A stretch of 6,763 bases of DNA from an uncultured Treponema sp. (GCA_945833725.1 CAMAFU010000101.1:1-6763), one strand, 5' to 3'; shown: positions 1 to 6,527, counted from the stretch's first letter. Notes: generated from the sequence alone by a model not told the origin. Translations and numbers: made by a program.

Positions 1-39
1 AAGAAAAACTAAAACACCGGGTTTTTCTATACTAATCAC
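1..39 (-). CDS. batB: BatB-like VWA protein, N-terminal fragment (cut by window edge)
   Basis: Only the first 13 codons are present, starting with GTG at 39-37 and running off the left edge. They read (M)ISIEKPGVLVFL. This resembles the start of the neighbouring BatA (FENPLAFIFLL), where a short amphipathic stretch with a Pro leads into the first membrane helix, as in the BatA/BatB N-terminal domain. A strong ribosome binding site (GGAGG, 49-53) sits 9 nt upstream of the GTG, and the gene begins 45 nt after the batA stop on the same strand. batB following batA is the usual order in bat operons. BatB would be a second inner-membrane protein with a periplasmic VWA domain, but that domain lies outside the window. 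The identity therefore rests on position and a very short match. It could be another membrane protein of the operon. Confidence 0.65.
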   Translation of the reverse strand, partial: MISIEKPGVLVFL

Positions 40-48
40 AATACTTAA

Positions 49-53
49 CCTCC
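49..53 (-). promoter_or_regulatory. Ribosome binding site of the batB-like gene
   Basis: GGAGG on the minus strand, 9 nt before GTG at 39-37. It decides the start: no ATG lies in a suitable position, and the overlapping TTG at 41-39 runs straight into a TGA stop. Confidence 0.75.
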
Positions 54-60
54 AGCAGTG

Positions 61-88
61 ATAAAAATTACACGGATGTAATTTTTAT
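61..88 (-). repeat. Perfect 12-bp inverted repeat (AU-rich hairpin) over the batA stop codon
   Basis: Arms ATAAAAATTACA (61-72) and TGTAATTTTTAT (77-88) are exactly complementary around a 4-nt loop. On the mRNA (minus) strand the loop is UCCG, a member of the UNCG tetraloop class. The batA stop codon (87-85) lies in the 5' arm. Only one pair is G-C, and the 3' arm is followed by CACTGC rather than a U-run, so this does not look like a normal intrinsic terminator. With the batB ribosome binding site only 8 nt beyond the stem, an intercistronic role (RNA stability, partial attenuation, or uncoupling of batB translation) is plausible. That role is inference. Confidence 0.6.
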
Positions 89-1086
89 CGCACCTCTTTT
101 AAAATAATCCGGCTTATAAACCAGGCAAGAACTGCAAAAACACAGAAAGCATACAGAAACCTGTCGTATATCTGTTCCTGCGTATTTTTGTAATAAAAAT
201 TCTGAGAAACATTTTCTTTTCTGCTTATAAGAGAAAGAGCTTCACCAAGTTCGCGGACAGATTCAATTCCAAAATATCGACCTCCGCCAAGCCAGGCAAT
301 TTCTTCCAGTGCCGACCGGTCAAAATCGGACTCGTAAAAGCCGGAACGGACAATTCCCGTTTTAGGATCGGTATATTCAATGGGAACAGAACCTTTAGTT
401 CCAATTCCAAGCACATAAACTGTCATTCCATTTTCCACAGCAAGTTTTGAAGCTGTATCAGGGTGAATGGAACCGGCATTATTTTCACCGTCTGTAATAA
501 GCACAAGACATTTTTTTGGGGCATTTGAAGAAATAAGATGATATACGGCTTTACTTAATCCTATTCCTATTGCAGAGCCGTCTCCCAGCCCACCGGGAAC
601 AAGACTGTCCATCCGTTCCAGAAAAACTTTTTGATTTAATGTGGGAGGAACAAGAACAGCCGCTTCACTTCCCATGGCAACAAGCCCGAAAGCCGTTCCC
701 CTGTTGTTCATAAGAACTGTATGAATGCCGCTTCTTGCAGCATCAAGCCGTGTCATCATTGCAATATCTTTAGAAGCCATAGACGGACTTGTATCAAGCA
801 CAAAAAAAACATCTGCGCCTCTGGATGTATATATTTTTTCCTGATGGCGGATTACAGGATCTGCAAGGGCAAAAATCAGTGAAACAAAGGCCAGAATTCT
901 TAATGCAGCAGCAGTTTTTCTTAAAAACAGCGAACTTTTTTCGTTCCATTCAAAGGATTTTCCATTCCAGTCAGCAAAATTTACAGGAAAAGAAATTTCA
1001 GAAAAAATTTTAAAATGACGCAGAACAAAGAGAAGAGGAATTGCAAGAAGGAAAATAAAGGCAAGAGGATTTTCAAATACCGGCAT
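85..1086 (-). CDS. batA: BatA: membrane-anchored von Willebrand A domain protein of the aerotolerance operon
   Basis: The 333-residue protein has the BatA architecture. An N-terminal membrane helix (about 7-25) and a second helix (about 59-77) are followed by a VWA domain (about 91-290) and a C-terminal membrane helix (about 308-328), leaving the VWA domain probably periplasmic. The metal-ion-dependent adhesion site is visible: DTSPS at 98-102 (the DxSxS motif), then GDGSAIG around 168-174, where Ser171 takes the place of the usual Thr, and TDGENN at 198-203 with Asp199. Mg2+ binding is therefore expected. The ATG at 1086 is preceded by GAGG (1093-1096) with 6-nt spacing. The gene overlaps the upstream gene by 14 nt, suggesting translational coupling. 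Family members support aerotolerance, envelope stress resistance or virulence, but the exact mechanism is unsettled. Naming it batA rather than batB rests on gene order. Confidence 0.9.
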   Translation of the reverse strand: MPVFENPLAFIFLLAIPLLFVLRHFKIFSEISFPVNFADWNGKSFEWNEKSSLFLRKTAAALRILAFVSLIFALADPVIRHQEKIYTSRGADVFFVLDTSPSMASKDIAMMTRLDAARSGIHTVLMNNRGTAFGLVAMGSEAAVLVPPTLNQKVFLERMDSLVPGGLGDGSAIGIGLSKAVYHLISSNAPKKCLVLITDGENNAGSIHPDTASKLAVENGMTVYVLGIGTKGSVPIEYTDPKTGIVRSGFYESDFDRSALEEIAWLGGGRYFGIESVRELGEALSLISRKENVSQNFYYKNTQEQIYDRFLYAFCVFAVLAWFISRIILKEVR

Positions 1087-2095
1087 TATTAACCTCGTTA
1101 AGTTTTATGATTGCATAAATTCCCTCTTCCACAAGAGATTTTTTTTCTTCGGCAGTAATTTCTGTCTGCCAGAGGGATTCAGGCTTTTTTTGAGAATCAA
1201 GGGAACCGGAAGCAAAACGAAGATAATCAAGACGGGAAAATATTTTTACAAAAGTTTCAGCCCCTTCCGCCTGACTTTCCGACATTGATGAACAGGCAGC
1301 TTCTTCAAGACCTGCAAAAATTTCGCCGGAAGTCCTGGAAGCAAAACTTTCATCAAAACGGAGGCACAAATATTCCCTTAAAGTAAAAAACAGCCTGTCG
1401 CAAAAATCACTGGAATCAACAGAAATTTTAAGAAGTTTTTTTAATTTTGAAACAGTTTTTTTGTTAAGGCGGCGGATTCTTCTTTCAATCTTTTTTGAAT
1501 TTACGCCTTCTGCAACGGAAGAAAGGTGAAAAAGCAAAACCACAAGAAGGATAAATAAAATAAGGCAAACAGTACTTATTAAAACAACAGAAAAAATCGT
1601 TCCCGGTAAAACAAAAGGTCCTTGTGCCGGTCTGGAAGAAATGTCGCCTGTTTTTTCTACAAGAGAACTGACTGTTACAGGTTTTAATTTTATTATAAAA
1701 GGAGCATGAGTTCTGGATTTTTTTTCCGATGAAAAATCAATAAGGTCAGACAGATTCAAAGAAGAAAAGTCAAGGATTCCTGTCTGCCAGGGAATAAAAG
1801 TTATGGAAAGAGTATATTCTCTTCCGTTTTTTTCCAGAATCACTTCCTGAATAAGGCATTTTTCTTCAAAGGGCTTAAAACCTGACCACAAAACCGATAA
1901 TTCCATAAAATTAGAAAAAGAATCATCGCCTGTGTTTGAAATAAGTCCGGCATCTGTAGAAAAAACGGTCTTTAACTGGCAAATATCGCCGATATACGGT
2001 TTTGCAGGAATAAGAATCTGAACGGAAACATTATCCTCCGAAAACAAAAAATAAGCAAAACAAAAAATAATAATGACTAAGGCCTTTTTTTTCAT
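1073..2095 (-). CDS. Compact BatD/DUF4381-like membrane protein of the bat operon
   Basis: The product has 340 residues. It shows a Lys-rich start and hydrophobic signal segment (1-19), an exported beta-rich region (about 21-150) that could be one Ig-like domain, one membrane helix (about 166-190), and a basic juxtamembrane stretch (201-221, many K/R). The cytoplasmic tail contains LREYLCLRF (239-247) followed by TSGEIF (255-260). A tail with this kind of 'REYL...T..E' pattern is typical of BatD and DUF4381 proteins. The positive-inside rule supports N-out/C-in topology. BatD proteins are usually longer, with several Ig-like repeats, so this is a short version. I chose ATG 2095 over a start 51 nt further upstream because it gives a clean signal peptide and follows GAGG (2101-2104) by 5 nt. 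It starts 2 nt after the DUF58 stop. Assignment is by architecture and position, not by a firm family match. Confidence 0.75.
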   Translation of the reverse strand: MKKKALVIIIFCFAYFLFSEDNVSVQILIPAKPYIGDICQLKTVFSTDAGLISNTGDDSFSNFMELSVLWSGFKPFEEKCLIQEVILEKNGREYTLSITFIPWQTGILDFSSLNLSDLIDFSSEKKSRTHAPFIIKLKPVTVSSLVEKTGDISSRPAQGPFVLPGTIFSVVLISTVCLILFILLVVLLFHLSSVAEGVNSKKIERRIRRLNKKTVSKLKKLLKISVDSSDFCDRLFFTLREYLCLRFDESFASRTSGEIFAGLEEAACSSMSESQAEGAETFVKIFSRLDYLRFASGSLDSQKKPESLWQTEITAEEKKSLVEEGIYAIIKLNEVNNAGI

Positions 2096-2097
2096 TT

Positions 2098-2988
2098 TTA
2101 CCTCACTGCCCCGGAAGCAAAAAATCGCCCTAACACAACGGCACAATCATCTGCAGTGGAAACTGCAAGGGGAAACGCACCATGATGAGTACAAAAACTC
2201 TGCCAGTCATCAACCTGTTTTCTTGCATATTCAAACCATTCTTTTTTAAACTTTTTTGATGATGAAGGGAATTTTTTTGATTTTCCGCTTTCCACATCAA
2301 CAAAAGAAGCAAGTCCCATTTCGGGAAGTTGCGTATCCAAGGCATCTGTAATTCTTATGGCCACCAGATCGTTTTTTTGTGCAAGTCTGGCAAGAGAAGT
2401 TTTCCAGCCTCCAACCCGAAAATCAGAAATTACAAAAACAAGGGAACGGCGTTTTAAAAGTTTTTCTGCACCACAAAGTGCATTTGGAAGAAACGAACCT
2501 GGCTTTATGTTTTCATCAACCCGGCACAAACGGCTGAAAATAGTCATTGCATTATGAAAACCCGGTCTTGCCATTGTAGAAAAAGTTATTTTATTGTCGA
2601 AAAAAACTGCCCCGACAGAAGAATTATTCTGTTCGGCTGCAAAAAGAAGGAGAGCTGCCGTTTCTGCTGCTGTTTCAATACGGCTGCGGCCTTTTGAAGG
2701 GGCAAACATAGAAAGGGATCTGTCCAAAACAAAAAAAACATGAAGTTCCTTGTCTTCTTCGTACTGCCGGACAAATGCCTTTCCCATTCTTGCCGTAACA
2801 TTCCAGTCTATAGAGCGGACATTATCCTGCGGAAAATATTCCCGTACATCCCTAAATTCAATTCCCTGCCCTTTCATCGCTGATTTAAAATTACCGTTTC
2901 TTAAACTTTCGGCAATAACACCGGCCGACAAACGAAGGAGAGAAGAACGCTTGGAAAGGCTGTCAATATTTTCGTCAAAAATTTTCAT
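2098..2988 (-). CDS. DUF58 family VWA-like protein
   Basis: The product has 296 residues and no membrane helix, so it is probably cytosolic. The DUF58 signature is clear at about 40-82: GQGIEFRDVREYF, a short turn, then VRSIDWNVTAR. It continues into a VWA-like fold with FFVLDRSLS (85-93), whose Asp89, Ser91 and Ser93 form a DxSxS metal site, and VISDF (186-190) with Asp189 at the second acidic position. DUF58 genes directly follow moxR in bat-type operons, and the protein is thought to be the soluble VWA partner of the MoxR ATPase. That is family knowledge, not shown here. An in-frame stop at 3001-3003 limits the upstream start choices to ATG 2988. Its upstream stretch (AATCAGCAGAAA) lacks a convincing Shine-Dalgarno sequence, so initiation may be coupled to moxR, which ends 23 nt upstream. 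Confidence 0.93.
   Translation of the reverse strand: MKIFDENIDSLSKRSSLLRLSAGVIAESLRNGNFKSAMKGQGIEFRDVREYFPQDNVRSIDWNVTARMGKAFVRQYEEDKELHVFFVLDRSLSMFAPSKGRSRIETAAETAALLLFAAEQNNSSVGAVFFDNKITFSTMARPGFHNAMTIFSRLCRVDENIKPGSFLPNALCGAEKLLKRRSLVFVISDFRVGGWKTSLARLAQKNDLVAIRITDALDTQLPEMGLASFVDVESGKSKKFPSSSKKFKKEWFEYARKQVDDWQSFCTHHGAFPLAVSTADDCAVVLGRFFASGAVR
2101..2104 (-). promoter_or_regulatory. Ribosome binding site fixing the start of the BatD-like gene
   Basis: GAGG on the minus strand lies 5 nt before ATG 2095 and inside the last codons of the DUF58 gene. It excludes the longer reading that would begin at 2146, which has no signal peptide at its N-terminus. Confidence 0.7.
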
Positions 2989-3011
2989 TTTCTGCTGATT
3001 TTACAATTAGT

Positions 3012-4013
3012 TTATGGAAGCGGAACAAGAGAAAGAATTTTTGAGATTATATCATCAGGCGTAATACCGTCGGCGGCCGCTTCGTAAGATAAAACAAGCC
3101 TGTGCCTTAAAACAGCAGGAGAAACATTTTTTACATCTTCTGGAAGAACAAAAGACCTGCCGGCAAAAAGTGCCTGAACTTTTGCACATTGGAGCATGGC
3201 AATTCCGCTTCGTGGCGAAGCTCCGTAAGAAATATATTTTGAAATGTCCGTTTTTTTTATACGGGAATTACCGGTCCGCGTAACGCTTACAATGTTGACT
3301 ATATACTCAATTATTTTGTCATCGCAGGAAATAAGTTCCAGAGCCGATTTAAGCTGTTTTATTTTTGCTTTTGATAAAACAGCTTTAACAGGAATTTCTG
3401 ATGCCAAACCGGCAGTTTTTACGATTTGAATTTCTTCCTGAGCAGAAGGATAGGAAACAAGAACTTTCAACAGGAATCTGTCAAGTTCAGCTTCTGGAAG
3501 ATTATAAGTGCCTTCCTGCTCAATAGGATTTTGTGTTGCCATAACAAGAAAATCATCCGGCAAACTGTAAGTTTCATCGCCAATTGTAACCTGTTTTTCT
3601 GCCATTGCTTCAAGAAGGGCAGACTGAACTTTTGCCGGAGCCCTGTTTATTTCGTCGGCAAGGAGAATATTCGTAAAAACAGGTCCCTTTCTTGCCGTAA
3701 ATTTTCCGGTCTGCTGCTCATAAATAAGAGTGCCGCTTACATCAGCAGGAAGAAGGTCTGGTGTAAACTGAATGCGCTTAAAATCAAGGCCGGCAATTTC
3801 TGCAAAAGTCCGTACGGCAAGAGTTTTTGCAAGACCAGGCACCCCTTCCAAAAGAATATGTCCGCCTGTAATAAAAGCAGTAATTATACCGTCAATAATA
3901 TAATCCTGCCCGATAATACGCTTTTTTGCTTCAAGCCTGCATTCCTGAATAAGTTTTGCAGCTTCCTGTATTTTCTGCATTTCTTCAGATTTTAAATTTT
4001 CGTTTGTTTCCAT
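3012..4013 (-). CDS. MoxR-family AAA+ ATPase
   Basis: The 333-residue product is a complete MoxR ATPase. Visible motifs are GQD near the N-terminus (35-37), Walker A GVPGLAKT (57-64), Walker B LLADE (117-121) leading into INRAP, sensor 1 MATQNP (158-163), arginine finger ELDRF (176-180, Arg179), and sensor 2 GASPRSG (264-270, Arg268). All catalytic residues are intact. MoxR proteins act as chaperone-like ATPases that activate or assemble VWA-domain proteins, and three VWA or partner genes follow in the operon. ATG 4013 is chosen because METNENLKSEEMQ leads directly into the family's N-terminal helix. A 12-codon extension from TTG 4049 is possible but looks unlike the family. The Shine-Dalgarno before ATG 4013 is weak (GGCGAAG). 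It is the first gene of the leftward operon. Confidence 0.95.
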   Translation of the reverse strand: METNENLKSEEMQKIQEAAKLIQECRLEAKKRIIGQDYIIDGIITAFITGGHILLEGVPGLAKTLAVRTFAEIAGLDFKRIQFTPDLLPADVSGTLIYEQQTGKFTARKGPVFTNILLADEINRAPAKVQSALLEAMAEKQVTIGDETYSLPDDFLVMATQNPIEQEGTYNLPEAELDRFLLKVLVSYPSAQEEIQIVKTAGLASEIPVKAVLSKAKIKQLKSALELISCDDKIIEYIVNIVSVTRTGNSRIKKTDISKYISYGASPRSGIAMLQCAKVQALFAGRSFVLPEDVKNVSPAVLRHRLVLSYEAAADGITPDDIISKILSLVPLP

Positions 4014-4040
4014 AGTGACTTCGCCGTTTTGTTTTGTATA

Positions 4041-4068
4041 TTTATGCAATTTTACTGTATATTTTCAA
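4041..4068 (-). promoter_or_regulatory. Candidate promoter of the moxR–bat operon
   Basis: On the minus strand, TTGAAA (4068-4063, five of six matches to the -35 consensus) is followed after 16 bp by CATAAA (4046-4041, four of six). Transcription would start near 4034, giving a leader of about 20 nt before ATG 4013. An alternative is the perfect TATAAT at 4099-4094, which lacks a good -35 and would give a leader of about 75 nt. Neither is decisive. Confidence 0.35.
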
Positions 4069-4098
4069 TTGACTATGAAAATATAAAAGGTATATTAT
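4069..4098 (+). promoter_or_regulatory. Promoter of the aminotransferase gene
   Basis: TTGACT (4069-4074) is a good -35 box. TATATT (4091-4096, 16-bp spacer) or TATTAT (4093-4098, 18-bp spacer) serves as -10. The predicted start of transcription falls at about 4103-4107, that is, at or a few bases before the ATG at 4107. The -35 abuts the divergent minus-strand TTGAAA within the palindrome TCAATTGA (4065-4072). The -10 region GTATA-T-TATAC (4090-4100) is itself symmetric. Confidence 0.55.
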
Positions 4099-4106
4099 AC
4101 TCTATC

Positions 4107-5390
4107 ATGTTGAATCCTTTAGCACAAGAATTGAATAATATCCTTAAAGGCACAACTCCTGGTGAGCTGCTTTCAGATTTAGGTAAGAGAATCTTTTTTC
4201 CAAAAGGCATAATTGCACAAGGCGCAGAAGCAAAAAAGTACGGAAATGTTGCAAACGCCACCATTGGTACAACAATAATCGGCGGAAAACCTGCCATGCT
4301 GGAAACAGTGCATAAATATGCACCTCAGCTTTCTGCTTCAGAACTTGTTGCCTACGCACCTACAGCAGGTGTTCCAGAACTCCGCACACTCTGGAAAGAA
4401 ATGATCTTCAGAAAAAATCCTGGTCTTAAAGGAAAATCAATTTCACTTCCTGTGCTTGTTCCAGGTCTTACAGCAGGCATTTCCTATCTTGCCGACTTAT
4501 TCCTCGACAGTACAAAACCTCTGCTTGCAGCAAATCCTTCCTGGGACAATTACGCTCTCATTGTAGAAGCAAGACGCAATTCAACTCTTCATACATTTAA
4601 TCTTTTTGCAGACGGCGGGTTCGATCTTGTTTCGTTCCGGGAAGCTGTAGAAAAAGAAGCAGAAACAGGCTTTGTCCGCGTTCTTCTAAATTTTCCGCAA
4701 AACCCTTCCGGTTATTCCCCTACAAATTCCGAAGCCGCCCAAATAATAAAAATAATTCTTAATGCGGCAGAAAAAGGCGCCAGAATTCTTGTTTTGGATG
4801 ATGATGCCTATTTTGGTCTGAACTACGAAAACGACATTTATCCCCAGTCACTTTTTGCCGAATTTGCAGACCTTCACGAAAATATTCTTGCTGTTAAAAT
4901 AGACGGTCCTACAAAAGAAGATTTTGTCTGGGGGTTCAGAAACGGATTCTTAACTTTTGGAGGAAAGGGGCTTACAGAAGAACATTACGCCGCTTTGGAA
5001 AAAAAGTTAATGGGCATAATCCGTTCTTCGGTCAGCTGTTCATCAACACCAAGCCAGAGCATTGCCTTAAAAGCCTTTGGAGAGCCGGAAACAGAAGCCC
5101 AGAAAAAACAGTTCCGGGAAGTTCTGGAAAAAAGATACCTTAAAGTAAAGGAATATGTTTCAACTCACAAAAGCAGAAATCTGGAACCTCTGCCGTTTAA
5201 TTCCGGCTATTTCATGAGTTTTCATACAAAAGTCGATGCCGAACAGTTACGGCAGAAAATTCTTGCAGAAAAACAAATAGGAACAATTTCCATCGATTCA
5301 AAAACACTGCGTGTTGCATTTTCCAGTGTAGAAGAAAACCTTATACCAACTGTTTACGATGCCATTTATCAATGTGCCGACAATATGTAA
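4107..5390 (+). CDS. Class I/II (fold type I) PLP-dependent aminotransferase
   Basis: The 427-residue product has the full set of fold-type-I aminotransferase landmarks. NFPQNPSG (195-202) contains the Asn (199) that contacts PLP. DDAY (232-235) matches the Asp/Tyr pair that binds the pyridine ring and O3'. DGPTKEDFVWGFRNG (266-280) carries Lys270, the likely Schiff-base lysine, and Arg278, a phosphate contact. LRVAF (401-405) has Arg402 in the place of the substrate-carboxylate arginine. It is probably cytosolic and probably aspartate- or aromatic/branched-chain-like, but the substrate cannot be read from sequence. Spirochaete and other anaerobe genomes often label this subfamily aspartate aminotransferase. 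ATG 4107 (MLNPLAQELN) is chosen over upstream TTG 4029 or ATG 4044 because those add a Phe/Ile/Tyr-rich stretch foreign to the family and overlap the promoter. There is no Shine-Dalgarno at proper spacing: AAAAGG at 4085-4090 is 16 nt away and lies inside the promoter spacer. Confidence 0.9.
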   Translation: MLNPLAQELNNILKGTTPGELLSDLGKRIFFPKGIIAQGAEAKKYGNVANATIGTTIIGGKPAMLETVHKYAPQLSASELVAYAPTAGVPELRTLWKEMIFRKNPGLKGKSISLPVLVPGLTAGISYLADLFLDSTKPLLAANPSWDNYALIVEARRNSTLHTFNLFADGGFDLVSFREAVEKEAETGFVRVLLNFPQNPSGYSPTNSEAAQIIKIILNAAEKGARILVLDDDAYFGLNYENDIYPQSLFAEFADLHENILAVKIDGPTKEDFVWGFRNGFLTFGGKGLTEEHYAALEKKLMGIIRSSVSCSSTPSQSIALKAFGEPETEAQKKQFREVLEKRYLKVKEYVSTHKSRNLEPLPFNSGYFMSFHTKVDAEQLRQKILAEKQIGTISIDSKTLRVAFSSVEENLIPTVYDAIYQCADNM

Positions 5391-5440
5391 AAAAAAGTCC
5401 GGTTAATCTGAAAGTTTGCTTCATTTAACCGGACTTTTTT
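5391..5440 (+). terminator. Bidirectional intrinsic terminator between the aminotransferase gene and metA
   Basis: Arms AAAAAAGTCCGGTTAA (5391-5406) and TTAACCGGACTTTTTT (5425-5440) pair perfectly over 16 bp around an 18-nt loop. The loop can form a small extra helix (TGAAAG with CTTCA). The T6 run serves the rightward transcript and the A6 run gives a U6 tract to the leftward one. It begins directly after the aminotransferase stop and lies 33 nt beyond the metA stop, so it fits both convergent genes. Confidence 0.93.
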
Positions 5441-5473
5441 ATGCACAAATAACTTTACCTCCGCACACAAACG

Positions 5474-6388
5474 CTAACTGTTGATGTATGTGTACGGTGT
5501 TTCCTGATATACATAATAATTCAGCCAATTTGTATAAAAAAGGTGAGCTGTACTTCTCCATGTATTTACAGGTTTTTGTCCGCAATCGTCAAGAGGAAAG
5601 TAGTTTTTTGGAATCTGAATGTCCAGACCTTTGTTTTTATCCCGCCAGTATTCATTTGCCAGAGTTTCCGTATCGTATTCAAGATGACCTGTCATAAATA
5701 TGGAGCGGTTGTCGCCAGATTTACAGACTGTAACTTCACCTTCATCATTTTCTGCAAGAATTTTAAGGTCTTTTACCTTTGCAATGCTTGCTTTGCTTAC
5801 AGTAGTATGACGGCTTGTGGGAACAGGGAAAATATCATCAAATCCCCGGAGCAAAGGATCGTTGTCTACAGTTTTGTGATTTTTGAAAATTCCAAAGGCT
5901 TTTTGAGGAAGAGATATTTTTTTAATTCCGTAATTATGATACAGACCAGCCTGAGCTCCCCAGCAAATATACAGGGTTGAAAAAACATTGTCCCTTGCAT
6001 AATCCATTATATCGCAAAGTTCATTCCAGTAATCCACATCTTCAAAAGGCATTTGTTCAACAGGAGCTCCGGTAATAATCATGCCGTCGTAGCGGTGAGA
6101 AAAAATTTCGCTGGAAGGAATGTAAAACTTTTCCAGATGTTCTTCGCTTACATGGCTGGACTCGTGATTTTCCATTCGGACAAGGGAAATATCGATTTGG
6201 AGAGGTGTATTTGCCAGATGACGCAGAATTTGAGTTTCTGTAGTTTCTTTTGTAGGCATTAAATTAACAATGGCAATTTTTAGCGGGCGAATATCCTGAG
6301 ATGCGGCCCGGTTTTCTGTCATAACAAATATATTTTCTTTTTCCAGAATGGCTCTGGCAGGTAAATCACTTTGAATTCTTATAGGCAT
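5474..6388 (-). CDS. metA: MetA-type homoserine O-acyltransferase, predicted acetyl-CoA dependent
   Basis: The 304-residue product is collinear with Escherichia coli MetA as I recall it: MPIRI start, NLMPTKETTETQ (42-53, Lys47), acyl-enzyme nucleophile Cys142 in YICWGAQAG, and GHLEYD with His235 and Glu237 completing the triad. The C-terminus has WRST.HLFYTNWLNYYVYQ (277-294), a family hallmark. The enzyme acylates the homoserine hydroxyl in the first committed step to methionine, in the cytosol. Residue 111 is Glu in GAPVEQMPFEDV, where the E. coli succinyltransferase has Gly. Glu111 is known from Bacillus cereus MetA to favour acetyl-CoA. The likely product is therefore O-acetylhomoserine. 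ATG 6388 gives the conserved N-terminus. The leader before it is U-rich with no Shine-Dalgarno and no recognisable SAM riboswitch. No partner sulfhydrylase is in the window. Confidence 0.96.
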   Translation of the reverse strand: MPIRIQSDLPARAILEKENIFVMTENRAASQDIRPLKIAIVNLMPTKETTETQILRHLANTPLQIDISLVRMENHESSHVSEEHLEKFYIPSSEIFSHRYDGMIITGAPVEQMPFEDVDYWNELCDIMDYARDNVFSTLYICWGAQAGLYHNYGIKKISLPQKAFGIFKNHKTVDNDPLLRGFDDIFPVPTSRHTTVSKASIAKVKDLKILAENDEGEVTVCKSGDNRSIFMTGHLEYDTETLANEYWRDKNKGLDIQIPKNYFPLDDCGQKPVNTWRSTAHLFYTNWLNYYVYQETPYTYINS

Positions 6389-6394
6389 AGTAAG

Positions 6395-6403
6395 AATCTA
6401 GCA
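6395..6403 (-). promoter_or_regulatory. Extended -10 element at the metA start
   Basis: On the minus strand TGC-TAGATT (6403-6395) fits an extended -10 (TGn-TAnnnT). The matching -35 (TTCATT, 6423-6418, 17-bp spacer) is poor. Only 6 nt separate the box from ATG 6388, so a start of transcription 7 nt downstream would fall on the A of the ATG. Upstream, the sense strand carries a T9-G-T5 tract (6405-6419) that could act as a flexible or UP-like element. The promoter call is tentative. Confidence 0.35.
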
Positions 6404-6439
6404 GAAAAACAAAAAAAAATGAATAACCCCGGATAGGAC

Positions 6440-6452
6440 TTGTACATTACAA
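6440..6452. repeat. Short inverted repeat TTGTA-N3-TACAA upstream of metA
   Basis: Perfect 5-bp arms flank CAT, about 50 bp upstream of metA in the divergent intergenic region. It is operator-like in shape, but this short it could arise by chance in A/T-rich DNA. No known regulator motif is recognised. Confidence 0.25.
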
Positions 6453-6527
6453 AAAATAATTTAAAACAGGGCTGACCGTCGCGCCATAATTTTTCTCATG
6501 AATTTATAATGCTGAAGGCTCTGTACT

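Noticed and set aside
61..88. Intrinsic terminator ending the operon after batA
   Set aside because: The stem is almost entirely A-U with no following U-run, and a well-formed start with GGAGG follows directly.
3426..3995. Rightward 189-codon open frame
   Set aside because: It is antisense to the moxR coding region, whose protein shows all AAA+ motifs. Its translation is Lys/Phe/Cys-rich with no recognisable domain and no start signals.
4014..4049. N-terminal extension of MoxR from TTG 4049
   Set aside because: The 12 added residues are not family-like and TTG is a weak start. A TATACA box 6 nt upstream mimics the leaderless pattern, but with no usable -35, so ATG 4013 is preferred.
4029..4106. 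N-terminal extension of the aminotransferase from TTG 4029 or ATG 4044
   Set aside because: The extra residues are unlike the family, and the stretch contains the -35 and -10 boxes.
5543..5980. Rightward 145-codon open frame
   Set aside because: It is antisense to metA, which has intact catalytic residues. The open frame is a by-product of metA codon use.
6505..6510. Perfect TATAAT as a promoter for the last gene
   Set aside because: No -35-like sequence lies 16-18 bp upstream and there is no extended -10 TG, so it is probably chance in A/T-rich DNA.
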